Source: Clostridium fermenticellae
GTDB lineage: Bacteria > Bacillota > Clostridia > Clostridiales > Clostridiaceae
DNA: 64,000 nucleotides
Assembly: GCF_003600355.1 (NCBI RefSeq)
Contig: NZ_CP032416.1
Coordinates: forward strand, 516,183 to 580,182
Reading direction: 5' to 3'
The notes beneath the pieces are model-generated. The model searched no databases. It worked only from the letters and a program-made list of their open reading frames with translations, and was not told the DNA's origin. Positions 46,661 to 55,904 of the stretch are shown here, piece after piece (position 1 is the first letter of the stretch; the number at the start of each line of letters is the position of its first letter). A program made the translations under genes and the position numbers.

Positions 46661-49600
46661 ATGAATTTTGCACTAAAAGATATGTTTTATAAGAAAATAA
46701 ATAGGGATATTAAAGGTGTTATAAAAGTAGGCCAATCGGATGAGGAAAATGTAAAACAAGAATTAGATGAATATGTTGTAACAGAAGAGTTAAGTAAGCA
46801 TATTGATACATTCTTTGATGCATATAAATTAAGCATAATAGGAAATACAGATAAAAATGGTGTATGGATCTCAGGATTCTTTGGTAGTGGTAAATCTCAC
46901 TTCTTAAAGATACTTTCTTACCTTTTAGAAAATAGAGAGGTTGAAGGGAAAAAAGCTATTAATTATTTTGATGATAAGGGCTTGGATAACTTCACACTGG
47001 CGAATATGAAACAAGCGACAGATGTATCCACGGATGTTATTCTTTTTAATATAGATTCAAAGTCAGATTCTGATTCAAAGTCCAATAAAGATGCTATTGT
47101 TAACGTATTCAACAAGGTATTTAATGAAATGCAGGGATTTTGTGGTTCCATGCCATGGATAGCAGACTTAGAAAGACAGATGAATAAAGATGGTGTTTAT
47201 GAAGAATTTAAGAAAACCTTTGAAGAGTTATCAGGAACTTCATGGATAGAGGCAAGAGACGACTTTTTTTATGAAGAAGACTCGATTGTAGAAGCTTTAT
47301 CTAAGGCAACTAAAATGAGTAAAGAAGCAGCAAGAAATTGGTATAACAGGTGTGAAGAGAATTATTCTCTAAGTATAGATAAATTTGCTTCTAAAGTTAA
47401 AGAATATAGTGATACCAAAGGAAAGAATCATCATGTAGTCTTTTTAGTAGATGAAATTGGCCAATACATAGGAGATAATACTCAGCTTATGTTAAATCTC
47501 CAAACTGTTGTAGAAGATTTAGGAACCAAATGTGGAGGCAAATGCTGGGTAATAGTTACATCACAAGAAGGTTTAGATGAATTTACTAAAGTTAAAGGAA
47601 ATGACTTTTCTAAAATTCAAGGTAGATTTAACACGAGACTTTCATTATCCTCAGCAAATGTAGATGAAGTAATTAAAAAGCGTATACTTAAGAAAAAGGA
47701 TGCAGCAATTAGCCATTTAAAAGCATTGTATGTGCAGAAAGAATCTATAATAAAGAACCTTTTAACTTTTTCAGGTACTGCTGAGATGAAGTTGTATAAA
47801 AATGCGGAAGATTTTGCGGAAGTTTATCCTTTTGTACCTTACCAATTTAATTTATTGCAATCAGCTTTTAATGGTGTTAGAGAACATGGAGCTTCTGGCA
47901 AGAGTTTGTCTAAGGGAGAAAGAAGTTTATTAGGTGCATATCAGCAAGTAGCTGTAGATTACATGGATAAAGATACTAATATACTTATACCATTTTCAGC
48001 CTTTTATAGAACTATAGAAACTTTTTTGGATTCTTCTATTAGATCGGTTATTATTCATGCAGAAAAAAATAGTAATTTGAATTCTTATGATGTAGAGGTT
48101 TTAAAACTATTATTTTTAATTAAGTATGTAAAAGAAATCAAAGCTAATATAGAAAATTTATCTACATTATTAGTAAGTGAGATAGATGCTGATAAACTTG
48201 AGATAAAGAAAAATGTTCAAGAATCTTTAAATAGGTTGATAAGGGAAACTTTAGTTCAAAAAAATGGAGATGAATATGTATTCTTAACTAATGACGAGCA
48301 AGATGTAAATAAAGAAATTAAAAATATGCCAGTAGATAGTGGAGAAACTATTCAGAAAGCTTCTGAAATAATTTTTGATGATATATATGGTGATTCTAAA
48401 TTCTCATATTCAAAAAAATATCAATTTGCATTTAATAAAATAGTAGATGATAGAACTAGAGGCCCTCAAACTAATGAAGTAGGAGTTAAAATTATAACTG
48501 CAAATTTTGATTTAGTAGGTGGCTCTAGTGAAGGTGAATTAAAAAATTTATCTATTAGAGAAAATAATGTAATCATAAACATCTCAAAGGACGTTAAATA
48601 TTTAGATGAAATAGAAAATGTATTGCAGATAGATGCATATCTCAGAGTTAAAAGTGGAACAAAGTCCAGTGCAGCTATAGAGGATATTAAAGTAAAGAAA
48701 AGTAGGGAAAGAGAAGAAAGAGCCAAGAGAGCAAAATTTTTAATAGGGGAAGCTTTGAAAACTGCAGAAATATATGTTAATGGTAATATACTGGATATAA
48801 AAGAAAAAGATGGTATAGATAGAATAAACGAAGGTTTAAGAGCTTTAATAGACTCTCAATATAATAAGATTGGTTATATAAAGAAATTTAAAGAAAGTGT
48901 TAAAGACCTCTATGATATTATGGATTCAAGATTAAATCAAATGGAGATTGTAGATAGTAATCCTAATAGGTTGGCAATAGATGAAGTTAACAATCATATA
49001 CAGAATAGTTCTGCAAGAAACCTCCAAGTAACAGTAAAAAGTGTATTAACTAAGTTTTCTAATTCACCATATGGTTGGAAGGATATCGATATACAGGCTA
49101 TAATAATAACTTTATTTAAAAAACAGGATATAAAAGTTATATTAAATGGTGAGGTGTTAACTCCTAATAATAGAGAAATAGTTAATTATGTTACTAAAAG
49201 AGATTACCTAGAAAGAGTTATATTAAAAACTAGAAAAAAGGTAAATATCAAGTATATAAACGTGGTAAAAGATTTAAACAAAGATTTGTTTGGATTTTCT
49301 TCCTTACCGACAGATGAAGATGGAATAATGAGTATATTTAAAGATGAATGTAGAAAAGAACTTTCAAGAATAAATGGGATGCTCGTAAATTTCAGTTTTA
49401 AGAACTCTTATCCAGGAGAAAAAACTTTAAAAGATGGTAAAATTTTATTTAGTAAAGTTATAGATATTGCAGATACAAATGAATTTTTTAAAGAAGTTTA
49501 TAACTTAGAAGATGATTTCTTAGACTATGCAGACGATATTGATCAAATAAAAGGATTTTTTTATAAAAAAGAGAATGGAACAATAGATTTTTCATCTAAA

Positions 49601-50284
49601 GGTGAGCAGAGGATTATATTTGACAATGCGCTAAATACTCTGGATAACTATGAAGATAACAAAGAATATATAGTAAACGATGATATAAAAGATATTATAG
49701 AAGAAATAAAGACAATACTTAGAATGGATAAACCATATGGTGAAATACCTAAAATACCTCTTTTAATAGATAAATACAATAGTAAGGTATTGGCACTATT
49801 GGAGGAAGAGAGTATTCCTGTAAAGGGATTTATAGAAAAGTGTAGAAAAGAAGTTTTTGAAACCTTAGATAATTATGATTTTAAAGATAGATTTAATGAT
49901 AAGGTAATTGAAGCTTTTGAGAATCTCTATAACAGGGTAGAAAGTGCAAATAGTTTTGCTGTACTTTCATCAATGTCAGACCTTACAGAGAAAATTAAGA
50001 TAAAGTGGATCAAGGAAATAATAGAAGAAAGTGAGAGACAAAAGAGAGTAAAAGCTAAAGAAATACAAAATGCAAATAAGGTAGCAGAAGATAACGGTGG
50101 AGAAACCAGTAAGGTAGACGATACACCGGAAGTTGTTATAAAAACCAAGACTTTAAGTATGAGAGAATTGGTAAAAGGTCAAAAGACTATAAAAAATGAT
50201 AAGGATATTGATGAAGTTGTAGAAGTACTTAGAAAGAAATTAAAAGAGGAATTAAAGAAAGATACAATAATCAGTTTAGTTTAG
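46661..50284 (+). CDS. brxC: BREX P-loop ATPase BrxC
   Basis: A 1207-residue AAA+-like ATPase. It starts with FALKDMFYKKINRDIKGVIKV, typical of BrxC/PglY. It carries Walker A SGFFGSGKSHFLK near 71-83, and Walker B VVFLVDEIGQYIGDN near 262. The remainder is long helical and beta regions plus a coiled, charged C-terminus. In BREX it is required for phage exclusion and for methylation. GGGGGAAG precedes the start. It lies 57 bp after brxB and 85 bp before pglX. Confidence 0.94.
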   Translation: MNFALKDMFYKKINRDIKGVIKVGQSDEENVKQELDEYVVTEELSKHIDTFFDAYKLSIIGNTDKNGVWISGFFGSGKSHFLKILSYLLENREVEGKKAINYFDDKGLDNFTLANMKQATDVSTDVILFNIDSKSDSDSKSNKDAIVNVFNKVFNEMQGFCGSMPWIADLERQMNKDGVYEEFKKTFEELSGTSWIEARDDFFYEEDSIVEALSKATKMSKEAARNWYNRCEENYSLSIDKFASKVKEYSDTKGKNHHVVFLVDEIGQYIGDNTQLMLNLQTVVEDLGTKCGGKCWVIVTSQEGLDEFTKVKGNDFSKIQGRFNTRLSLSSANVDEVIKKRILKKKDAAISHLKALYVQKESIIKNLLTFSGTAEMKLYKNAEDFAEVYPFVPYQFNLLQSAFNGVREHGASGKSLSKGERSLLGAYQQVAVDYMDKDTNILIPFSAFYRTIETFLDSSIRSVIIHAEKNSNLNSYDVEVLKLLFLIKYVKEIKANIENLSTLLVSEIDADKLEIKKNVQESLNRLIRETLVQKNGDEYVFLTNDEQDVNKEIKNMPVDSGETIQKASEIIFDDIYGDSKFSYSKKYQFAFNKIVDDRTRGPQTNEVGVKIITANFDLVGGSSEGELKNLSIRENNVIINISKDVKYLDEIENVLQIDAYLRVKSGTKSSAAIEDIKVKKSREREERAKRAKFLIGEALKTAEIYVNGNILDIKEKDGIDRINEGLRALIDSQYNKIGYIKKFKESVKDLYDIMDSRLNQMEIVDSNPNRLAIDEVNNHIQNSSARNLQVTVKSVLTKFSNSPYGWKDIDIQAIIITLFKKQDIKVILNGEVLTPNNREIVNYVTKRDYLERVILKTRKKVNIKYINVVKDLNKDLFGFSSLPTDEDGIMSIFKDECRKELSRINGMLVNFSFKNSYPGEKTLKDGKILFSKVIDIADTNEFFKEVYNLEDDFLDYADDIDQIKGFFYKKENGTIDFSSKGEQRIIFDNALNTLDNYEDNKEYIVNDDIKDIIEEIKTILRMDKPYGEIPKIPLLIDKYNSKVLALLEEESIPVKGFIEKCRKEVFETLDNYDFKDRFNDKVIEAFENLYNRVESANSFAVLSSMSDLTEKIKIKWIKEIIEESERQKRVKAKEIQNANKVAEDNGGETSKVDDTPEVVIKTKTLSMRELVKGQKTIKNDKDIDEVVEVLRKKLKEELKKDTIISLV

Positions 50285-50369
50285 AAGTGGGTAGTGACAA
50301 GTTATAAGTGACAAGTTGGTGTTGTATAGTTTATTGATGAAATAGGTGTAGAAGGGAATAAAACGAATT

Positions 50370-53300
50370 ATGGATAAGAATAAAATAAAAACTTTTGCCG
50401 TATGGGCTAGAAGAAATTTAATAGATGCAGTTGAAAATAGAGCAAGGTATATAGGAATATTCATAGATAATCGTGGAAAGTATAATGAACTAAAAGCTGA
50501 ATCGGTTCAAGGAGGATTTAAACTTGAAAGTGTTGATGGCGTTTTTAAATTATCTTACAATGATCGAAAAGCTTTAATTAATAGAATTAATTCTTATGAG
50601 GATAAGAAAAAAGGCTTTGAGCAGGTAATGGAAGAAGTGGCTTATACCTGGTTTAATAGATTTATAGCACTTAGATACATGGAAGTAAATGATTATCTTC
50701 CCGGTGGTATAAGGATGCTTTCTTCAAAAGATAAAGAAAAGCCAGAGCCAGATGTTTTAACTAAAATACCGGAGATTATAGAAGAGTTAAATTTAAATGG
50801 AGAATATATATATGGACTTTTAGACAGTGGCAATACAAAAGACAGGGAAGAAGCTTACAGGCATATATTAGTAAAGCAATGCAATGAGCTAGGAAAAATA
50901 ATACCTCAAATGTTTGAAAAGATAAGTGATTATACAGAGTTACTGCTACCGGATAATCTTTTGGGAGAAGGATCTGTAATAAGGAAGATGGTAGAAGATA
51001 TACCTGAAGGAGACTGGAAGGAAGAAGTTGAAATAATAGGATGGATGTACCAATATTACATATCTGAAAAAAAGGATGAAGTATTTGCAGCTTTAAAGAA
51101 GAATGTAAAAATAACAAAAGAAAATATACCTGCAGCAACTCAATTGTTTACTCCAAAATGGATAGTTAAATACATGGTAGAAAATTCATTAGGCAGACTA
51201 TGGCTTGAAGGACATCCAAATGAGGAACTTCAAAAAGAATGGAAATACTACTTAGAAGAAGCTGAGCAGGAACCGGAAGTCGAAGAAGAATTAAATAAAA
51301 TAAGAGAAGAGCACAGCAAATTAATACCTGAAGATATAAAAGTGCTAGATCCATGTATGGGATCAGGACATATTTTAGTTTATGCCTTTGATGTACTTTA
51401 TAAAATTTATCAAAGTACAGGATATCCTGAAAGAGAAATACCAAGGAGGATATTGCAAAATAACCTTTATGGATTGGATATAGATGATAGGGCAGCACAG
51501 CTTGCATCTTTTGCACTAATAATGAAGGCAAGACATTATAATAGAAGATTATTTAGGGAAATAGAAAGAGAACATTTGAAATTAAATCTTTGTTCAATAC
51601 AGGAAAGCAATGGGATAAGTAAAGAGGCGATTGATTATTTTGTAAACGTAGATAGTGAAAAGAGGCAAGTGACAGGTGACAAGAGGCAAGTGACAGGTGA
51701 CAAGTTAAGAGAAGATGTGGAATATTTAATTGAAACTTTTAAAGATGCTAAGGAATATGGTTCTATACTTGAGGTTAAAGAAGTAAATTTTGAAGCATTG
51801 AAACAAAGGTTGAAGGAAATTGAAACTTTTGAAAACCAAGATAATCATCAAATAAATAGTTTTGAATTTAAATATAGAGAAATCATTTTAGATAAACTTC
51901 CTGCGATAATCAAACAAGCAGAGATAATGAGTAAGAAGTATGAAGTTTGTATTACTAATCCACCATATATGGGAATAAGAAACATGGGGCATAAATTAGC
52001 AAATTACTTAAGAAAAAAATATTCAAACACAAAGAATGATATAAGTATTGTATTTATGGATAAATGCATTGAATATAATAAAACTTTAGGCTTTACTACA
52101 ATGATAAATATTCCTTCTTGGATGTTTTTGTCATCTTATGATGAAATGAGAAAATGTTTAGTAAGTGAAATTGATATAGTAAATTTAATTCATTTAGGAA
52201 GAGGAATATTTGGCTCGGATTTTGGAACAGTAACTTTTACTATGAGAAAATCTAGAGTAAATGGTTATTTAGGGGAATATAGAAAACTTTTTAAAAAGCA
52301 AGGAGAAGTATCAAAAACATGGAAAATTCACGAAATGTTTTTTGAAGGATTAAATAATTATGAAGTAGATCAAAATTTATATTTAAAAATAGAAGGAACA
52401 CCTATTGTTTATTGGGTTAGTAAACAAACAATAGAAACTTTTGATAAGGGCATAAAACTTGAGGAGATAGCACAACCACGTCAAGGTATGGCTACATCAG
52501 ATAATGATAGATTTTTAAGATTATGGTATGAAGTAGATAATAGTAAAATTGGACTAAACTATGCAACAAGAGAAGAGGCCAATAATAGTAAATTAAAATG
52601 GTTTCCATATAATAAAGGTGGAGCATTTAGAAAGTGGTATGGAAATAATGAATATATAGTTAATTGGGAAAATGATGGTGAAGAGATTAAATGTTTTAGA
52701 GAATATAAAAATTCAACATTAACATCTAATATGGGTGTAGCAGGATTGCCATTTATTTTTAAGCCTAATATAACGTGGTCAAAAGTTACGATAGGAAACT
52801 TTTCAGTTAGATATTTACCAAAGGGATATTTATTTGATGTTTCAGGATGTTCAATATATGCAGAACAAAAAACAAACATAAAATTGCTTGCGTTACTTAA
52901 TAGTAAAGTAATAACTAATTTAGTGAAAGGAATTAGTCCTACAGTAAATTATGAAGTTGGAACTATAAAAAAATTACCAATATATAACTTAGAACATTAT
53001 AAAGGAAAATATGTTAATGAGTGTATAAAATTAGCAAAAGAAGACTGGGATTTCTTTGAAACTTCATGGGACTTTAAAATGCATCCACTTTTGCTAGTTG
53101 ATAGTGGAAAGTTGACAGTAGACAGTAGTGGAAATCAAAAAAATATTAATAACTATCCATTAAAAATTACTCACTTATCAGATGCATTTGATATTTGGAA
53201 GTCGTTTACGAATAAGCAGTTTAATCAATTGAAGAGCAATGAAGAGGAATTAAATAGAATTTTTATTGATATTTATGGGCTGCAAGATGAATTAGTTCCT

Positions 53301-54200
53301 GAAGAAGATGATACTGATGTTACAATAAGAAAAGCAGATAGAGAGCGTGATATAAAATCATTGATTTCATATGCTGTAGGGTGTATGTTTGGTAGATATT
53401 CTATTGATGTAGAAGGACTTATATATGCTGGGGGAGAATGGAATAATAAGTGGAGAATGATAAGTGACAAATTACAAGCTGCAAGTGATAAATGGCAAGT
53501 TAGAAAAGTTATTAAGGATGATGACGGAAATATTGTTTTTGATAAATGGGCAGACGTTACATTTGCGCCTGATAAGGATAATGTCATTCCAATAACAGAA
53601 GATGAATACTTTGAAGACGATATAGTTTCAAAATTTATTGATTTTATTAAAACAGTATATGGTGCTGAAACTTTAGAAGAAAATTTAGATTTTATTGCTG
53701 ATTCAATAGGGAGAAAACCATCTGAAACCGCTAGACAGACTATTAGAAGATACTTTATCAAGGATTTTTATAAGGATCATTTAAAAGTTTATCAAAAGAG
53801 ACCTATTTACTGGATGTTTGATTCAGGTAAAAATGATGGCTTTAAGGCTTTAATTTATATGCATAGATACAATGAGCAAACTATTGCAAAAGTCAGAACG
53901 GATTATCTTCACACCCTCCAAAGAAAGTATGAAGCAGAGATAGAAAGGCAACAGTTAATAGTGGATTCAGGGGAATATACAGCAAAAGATAAAACTGCTG
54001 CTAAAAAGAAAATAAATAGAATAGTAAAGCAGATGGAAGAGTGTAGGGAGTATGATCAAGTAGTGGCACATTTAGCTAATGAAAGGATTTCTATTGATTT
54101 AGATGATGGAGTTAAGGTCAATTATGCTAAGTTCCAGGAAATTAAGGTAATTAACTCCAAGGAAAAAGAAGTTAAAATGAATCTTTTGGCAAAGATATAA
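50370..54200 (+). CDS. pglX: BREX adenine-specific DNA methyltransferase PglX
   Basis: A 1276-residue methyltransferase that marks the host genome at a non-palindromic adenine site so that BREX spares it. SAM motif I is VLDPCMGSGHILVYAFDVLY near 327 and the catalytic motif is ITNPPYMGIRNMG near 529. The C-terminal third is the target recognition and BREX-specific region. Residues 428-445 contain a perfect duplication KRQVTGDKRQVTGD encoded by a 21-bp tandem repeat, in a loop between motif I and NPPY. Related GTGACAAGT-like stretches give VDSGKLTVDSSG near 911 and SDKLQAASDKWQ near 1032. The frame is intact throughout. Confidence 0.95.
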   Translation: MDKNKIKTFAVWARRNLIDAVENRARYIGIFIDNRGKYNELKAESVQGGFKLESVDGVFKLSYNDRKALINRINSYEDKKKGFEQVMEEVAYTWFNRFIALRYMEVNDYLPGGIRMLSSKDKEKPEPDVLTKIPEIIEELNLNGEYIYGLLDSGNTKDREEAYRHILVKQCNELGKIIPQMFEKISDYTELLLPDNLLGEGSVIRKMVEDIPEGDWKEEVEIIGWMYQYYISEKKDEVFAALKKNVKITKENIPAATQLFTPKWIVKYMVENSLGRLWLEGHPNEELQKEWKYYLEEAEQEPEVEEELNKIREEHSKLIPEDIKVLDPCMGSGHILVYAFDVLYKIYQSTGYPEREIPRRILQNNLYGLDIDDRAAQLASFALIMKARHYNRRLFREIEREHLKLNLCSIQESNGISKEAIDYFVNVDSEKRQVTGDKRQVTGDKLREDVEYLIETFKDAKEYGSILEVKEVNFEALKQRLKEIETFENQDNHQINSFEFKYREIILDKLPAIIKQAEIMSKKYEVCITNPPYMGIRNMGHKLANYLRKKYSNTKNDISIVFMDKCIEYNKTLGFTTMINIPSWMFLSSYDEMRKCLVSEIDIVNLIHLGRGIFGSDFGTVTFTMRKSRVNGYLGEYRKLFKKQGEVSKTWKIHEMFFEGLNNYEVDQNLYLKIEGTPIVYWVSKQTIETFDKGIKLEEIAQPRQGMATSDNDRFLRLWYEVDNSKIGLNYATREEANNSKLKWFPYNKGGAFRKWYGNNEYIVNWENDGEEIKCFREYKNSTLTSNMGVAGLPFIFKPNITWSKVTIGNFSVRYLPKGYLFDVSGCSIYAEQKTNIKLLALLNSKVITNLVKGISPTVNYEVGTIKKLPIYNLEHYKGKYVNECIKLAKEDWDFFETSWDFKMHPLLLVDSGKLTVDSSGNQKNINNYPLKITHLSDAFDIWKSFTNKQFNQLKSNEEELNRIFIDIYGLQDELVPEEDDTDVTIRKADRERDIKSLISYAVGCMFGRYSIDVEGLIYAGGEWNNKWRMISDKLQAASDKWQVRKVIKDDDGNIVFDKWADVTFAPDKDNVIPITEDEYFEDDIVSKFIDFIKTVYGAETLEENLDFIADSIGRKPSETARQTIRRYFIKDFYKDHLKVYQKRPIYWMFDSGKNDGFKALIYMHRYNEQTIAKVRTDYLHTLQRKYEAEIERQQLIVDSGEYTAKDKTAAKKKINRIVKQMEECREYDQVVAHLANERISIDLDDGVKVNYAKFQEIKVINSKEKEVKMNLLAKI
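51660..51701 (+). repeat. 21-bp tandem duplication inside pglX
   Basis: Two identical 21-bp units (AAGAGGCAAGTGACAGGTGA + C) run head to tail, each coding KRQVTGD, and a partial third unit (AAG) follows. The length keeps the frame, and slippage would change the loop by multiples of seven residues. Confidence 0.9.
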
Positions 54201-54219
54201 TTGGAAGGTATGATTATAA

Positions 54220-55173
54220 ATGATGGATGATAAGCAAACTTTAAAAGATAAAATTATAGAAATAGAAGGTACTTGTATTAGTGTCTCTCAATTTCCAGAT
54301 AGTATATATCATTATACAGATGTTAATGGAGTGTATAACATAATTAATAACAAATGTTTTTGGCTTACTAAAAGTGATTTCTTAAATGATGAGAGGGAGC
54401 TTGTGTATTTTTATGATATTTTAAAAAATGTTTTAGAAGAAAATAAATTTAGCAATATAAATTTTGATTTTGTTGGTTGGTTAAGAGCAATAGCGCATGA
54501 CAAACTAAAGAATACTTTTATTCTTAGTTTTTCTACAGACAAAGATTCGTTGCCATTATGGGAAATGTATGCAAATGGAAAAGGATATAATATTGGGATG
54601 CAATGCGAGCAAGTTTCGGATGAATTTTGGGATGAAAATATATTTATAACTAATGCTAAAAATCAAAAAATTTATATGACTAGAAAAAATGATACAGGAC
54701 AATTTTGTGGAGTTTCAAAATTTGTTATATATGATGATAAAATACAGAAGGATAGAGTAAAAGAACTTTTGGATGGAATAGATTTATCAATAGAATTTAT
54801 AAGAAGGTATAAAGAAGATACATCTGCATGCAATTTAGTAAGAGCTTTGGAATGTAGAATAGCTAGTGAATTTATAAATTGTATGATGTTATTTAAAGAT
54901 AAATCTTTTTCATATGAAAGGGAATTTCGAATTGTTTATAACATTATTAATTGTGATGAATTAGATATTGTAAAGTACAGAATAAAAAATGATATAATCG
55001 TTCCTTATATTGAATTAGGTTTTGAAGATGTTATTATAAAGTCTATAAGACTAAGTCCTAGATTAAAGAACGATACTTTAGCTGTAAAAGGATTAAACTC
55101 ATTTATAGATACAATTAACATGGAAAATACTTCAAATATAGAAGTGCTATTTTCACAATCTTCTATTAGATAG
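54220..55173 (+). CDS. DUF2971 domain protein in the BREX operon
   Basis: A 317-residue protein of the DUF2971 family. Landmarks are IYHYTDVNGVYNIINNKCFWLTKSDFLND near residue 28-55, FILSFSTDKDSLPLWEMYANGKGYNIGM near 105, and FSYEREFRIVYN near 228. These are the conserved histidine, serine/tryptophan and arginine-glutamate positions of the family. DUF2971 proteins are common in defence islands and are distantly like ADP-ribosyltransferase folds, but no activity is established. It lies 19 bp after pglX. It is probably an accessory anti-phage gene. Confidence 0.8.
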   Translation: MMDDKQTLKDKIIEIEGTCISVSQFPDSIYHYTDVNGVYNIINNKCFWLTKSDFLNDERELVYFYDILKNVLEENKFSNINFDFVGWLRAIAHDKLKNTFILSFSTDKDSLPLWEMYANGKGYNIGMQCEQVSDEFWDENIFITNAKNQKIYMTRKNDTGQFCGVSKFVIYDDKIQKDRVKELLDGIDLSIEFIRRYKEDTSACNLVRALECRIASEFINCMMLFKDKSFSYEREFRIVYNIINCDELDIVKYRIKNDIIVPYIELGFEDVIIKSIRLSPRLKNDTLAVKGLNSFIDTINMENTSNIEVLFSQSSIR

Positions 55174-55196
55174 TAGGGAAAGTTATAAAATGTATC

Positions 55197-55688
55197 ATGA
55201 AAAAAGAAATTAGTTTTTATCCTCCAAAAGCACCTAAAGATAGTGGAAATATAAAAGTTAAATATAATAATGGTAAGTCAGGAAAAAATCCAGATGTTTT
55301 TTGTATAAAGTTTTCAGTAATATTAGCTCAGATATCAAATAAAATGCTGCTAGGTTATAAAAAGTATGAAGGAAATTTAAGATATATAAATATAGTTATT
55401 GGAGATTTGAAAAATGTGTTATTTTTAAATCCTATTCTATAATAACCACTCATAACTCAGCTTTATTAAATGCAATTTCAAAAAATGATTTAATTGGTGT
55501 AGTTGTAGCCTATAGAAATGAAGAAGATGCTGGCAGTAAATTTATATAATTTATAGATATAAAAAAAATATCTTAAATTATTAGCTAAAGGTAATCTAGG
55601 TGATTTAGTAATTAGTAATGACTTGCTGAAATCTATGAAAGAAAAAATGGAAATAAACATTATTTATGCCTGGAGGATAAGTAAATGA
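55197..55688 (+). pseudogene. Decayed AAA-family ATPase
   Basis: The first frame (55197-55442, 81 codons) begins MKKEISFYPPKAPKDSGNIK and ends soon after RYINIVIG, where a P-loop would normally follow. The P-loop and core are absent. In another frame the sequence resumes at 55449 with THNSALLNAISKND then LIGVVVAYRNEEDAGSKFI, the sensor region of an OLD/RloA-like ATPase. After a further frameshift it continues to 55688 with YLKLLAKGNLGDLVISNDLL. So an ATPase gene has lost its middle by deletion and has two or more frame breaks. Assigning the first frame to the same gene is tentative. Confidence 0.55.
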
Positions 55689-55882
55689 ATATAAGAATCA
55701 TTAATACTCCCGTACTTGTTAATATACTTGATATCCCAAATATGAATGAAAATCATGATGAGGCAATAGAGTAGTTTAAGTCATTGATTCAAAGTCAAGA
55801 ACATACATTAATACTTTCATTGGCTACAATGATAGAAATAGGTAATCATATAGCACATATATCAGGTGGAAATATATGCTAG
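55685..55882 (+). pseudogene. PIN-domain protein remnant
   Basis: A frame with TGGAGGATAAGT before its ATG, overlapping the ATPase remnant by 4 bp, reads NIRIINTPVLVNILDIPNMN then NENHDEAIE. An in-frame TAG follows at 55772. It then continues with FKSLIQSQEHTLILSLATMI and EIGNHIAHISGGNIC before a second stop. The VNILDIPNMN start and IEIGNHIAHI motif look like a PIN-type nuclease, but only the first 65 codons remain. The pair ATPase plus PIN was probably an accessory defence module. Confidence 0.55.
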
Positions 55883-55904
55883 ATGGTGAAATAGAGGTGG
55901 ACAT

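Noticed and set aside
51660-51701. CRISPR array
   Set aside because: Only two directly abutting units without spacers, inside a coding frame.
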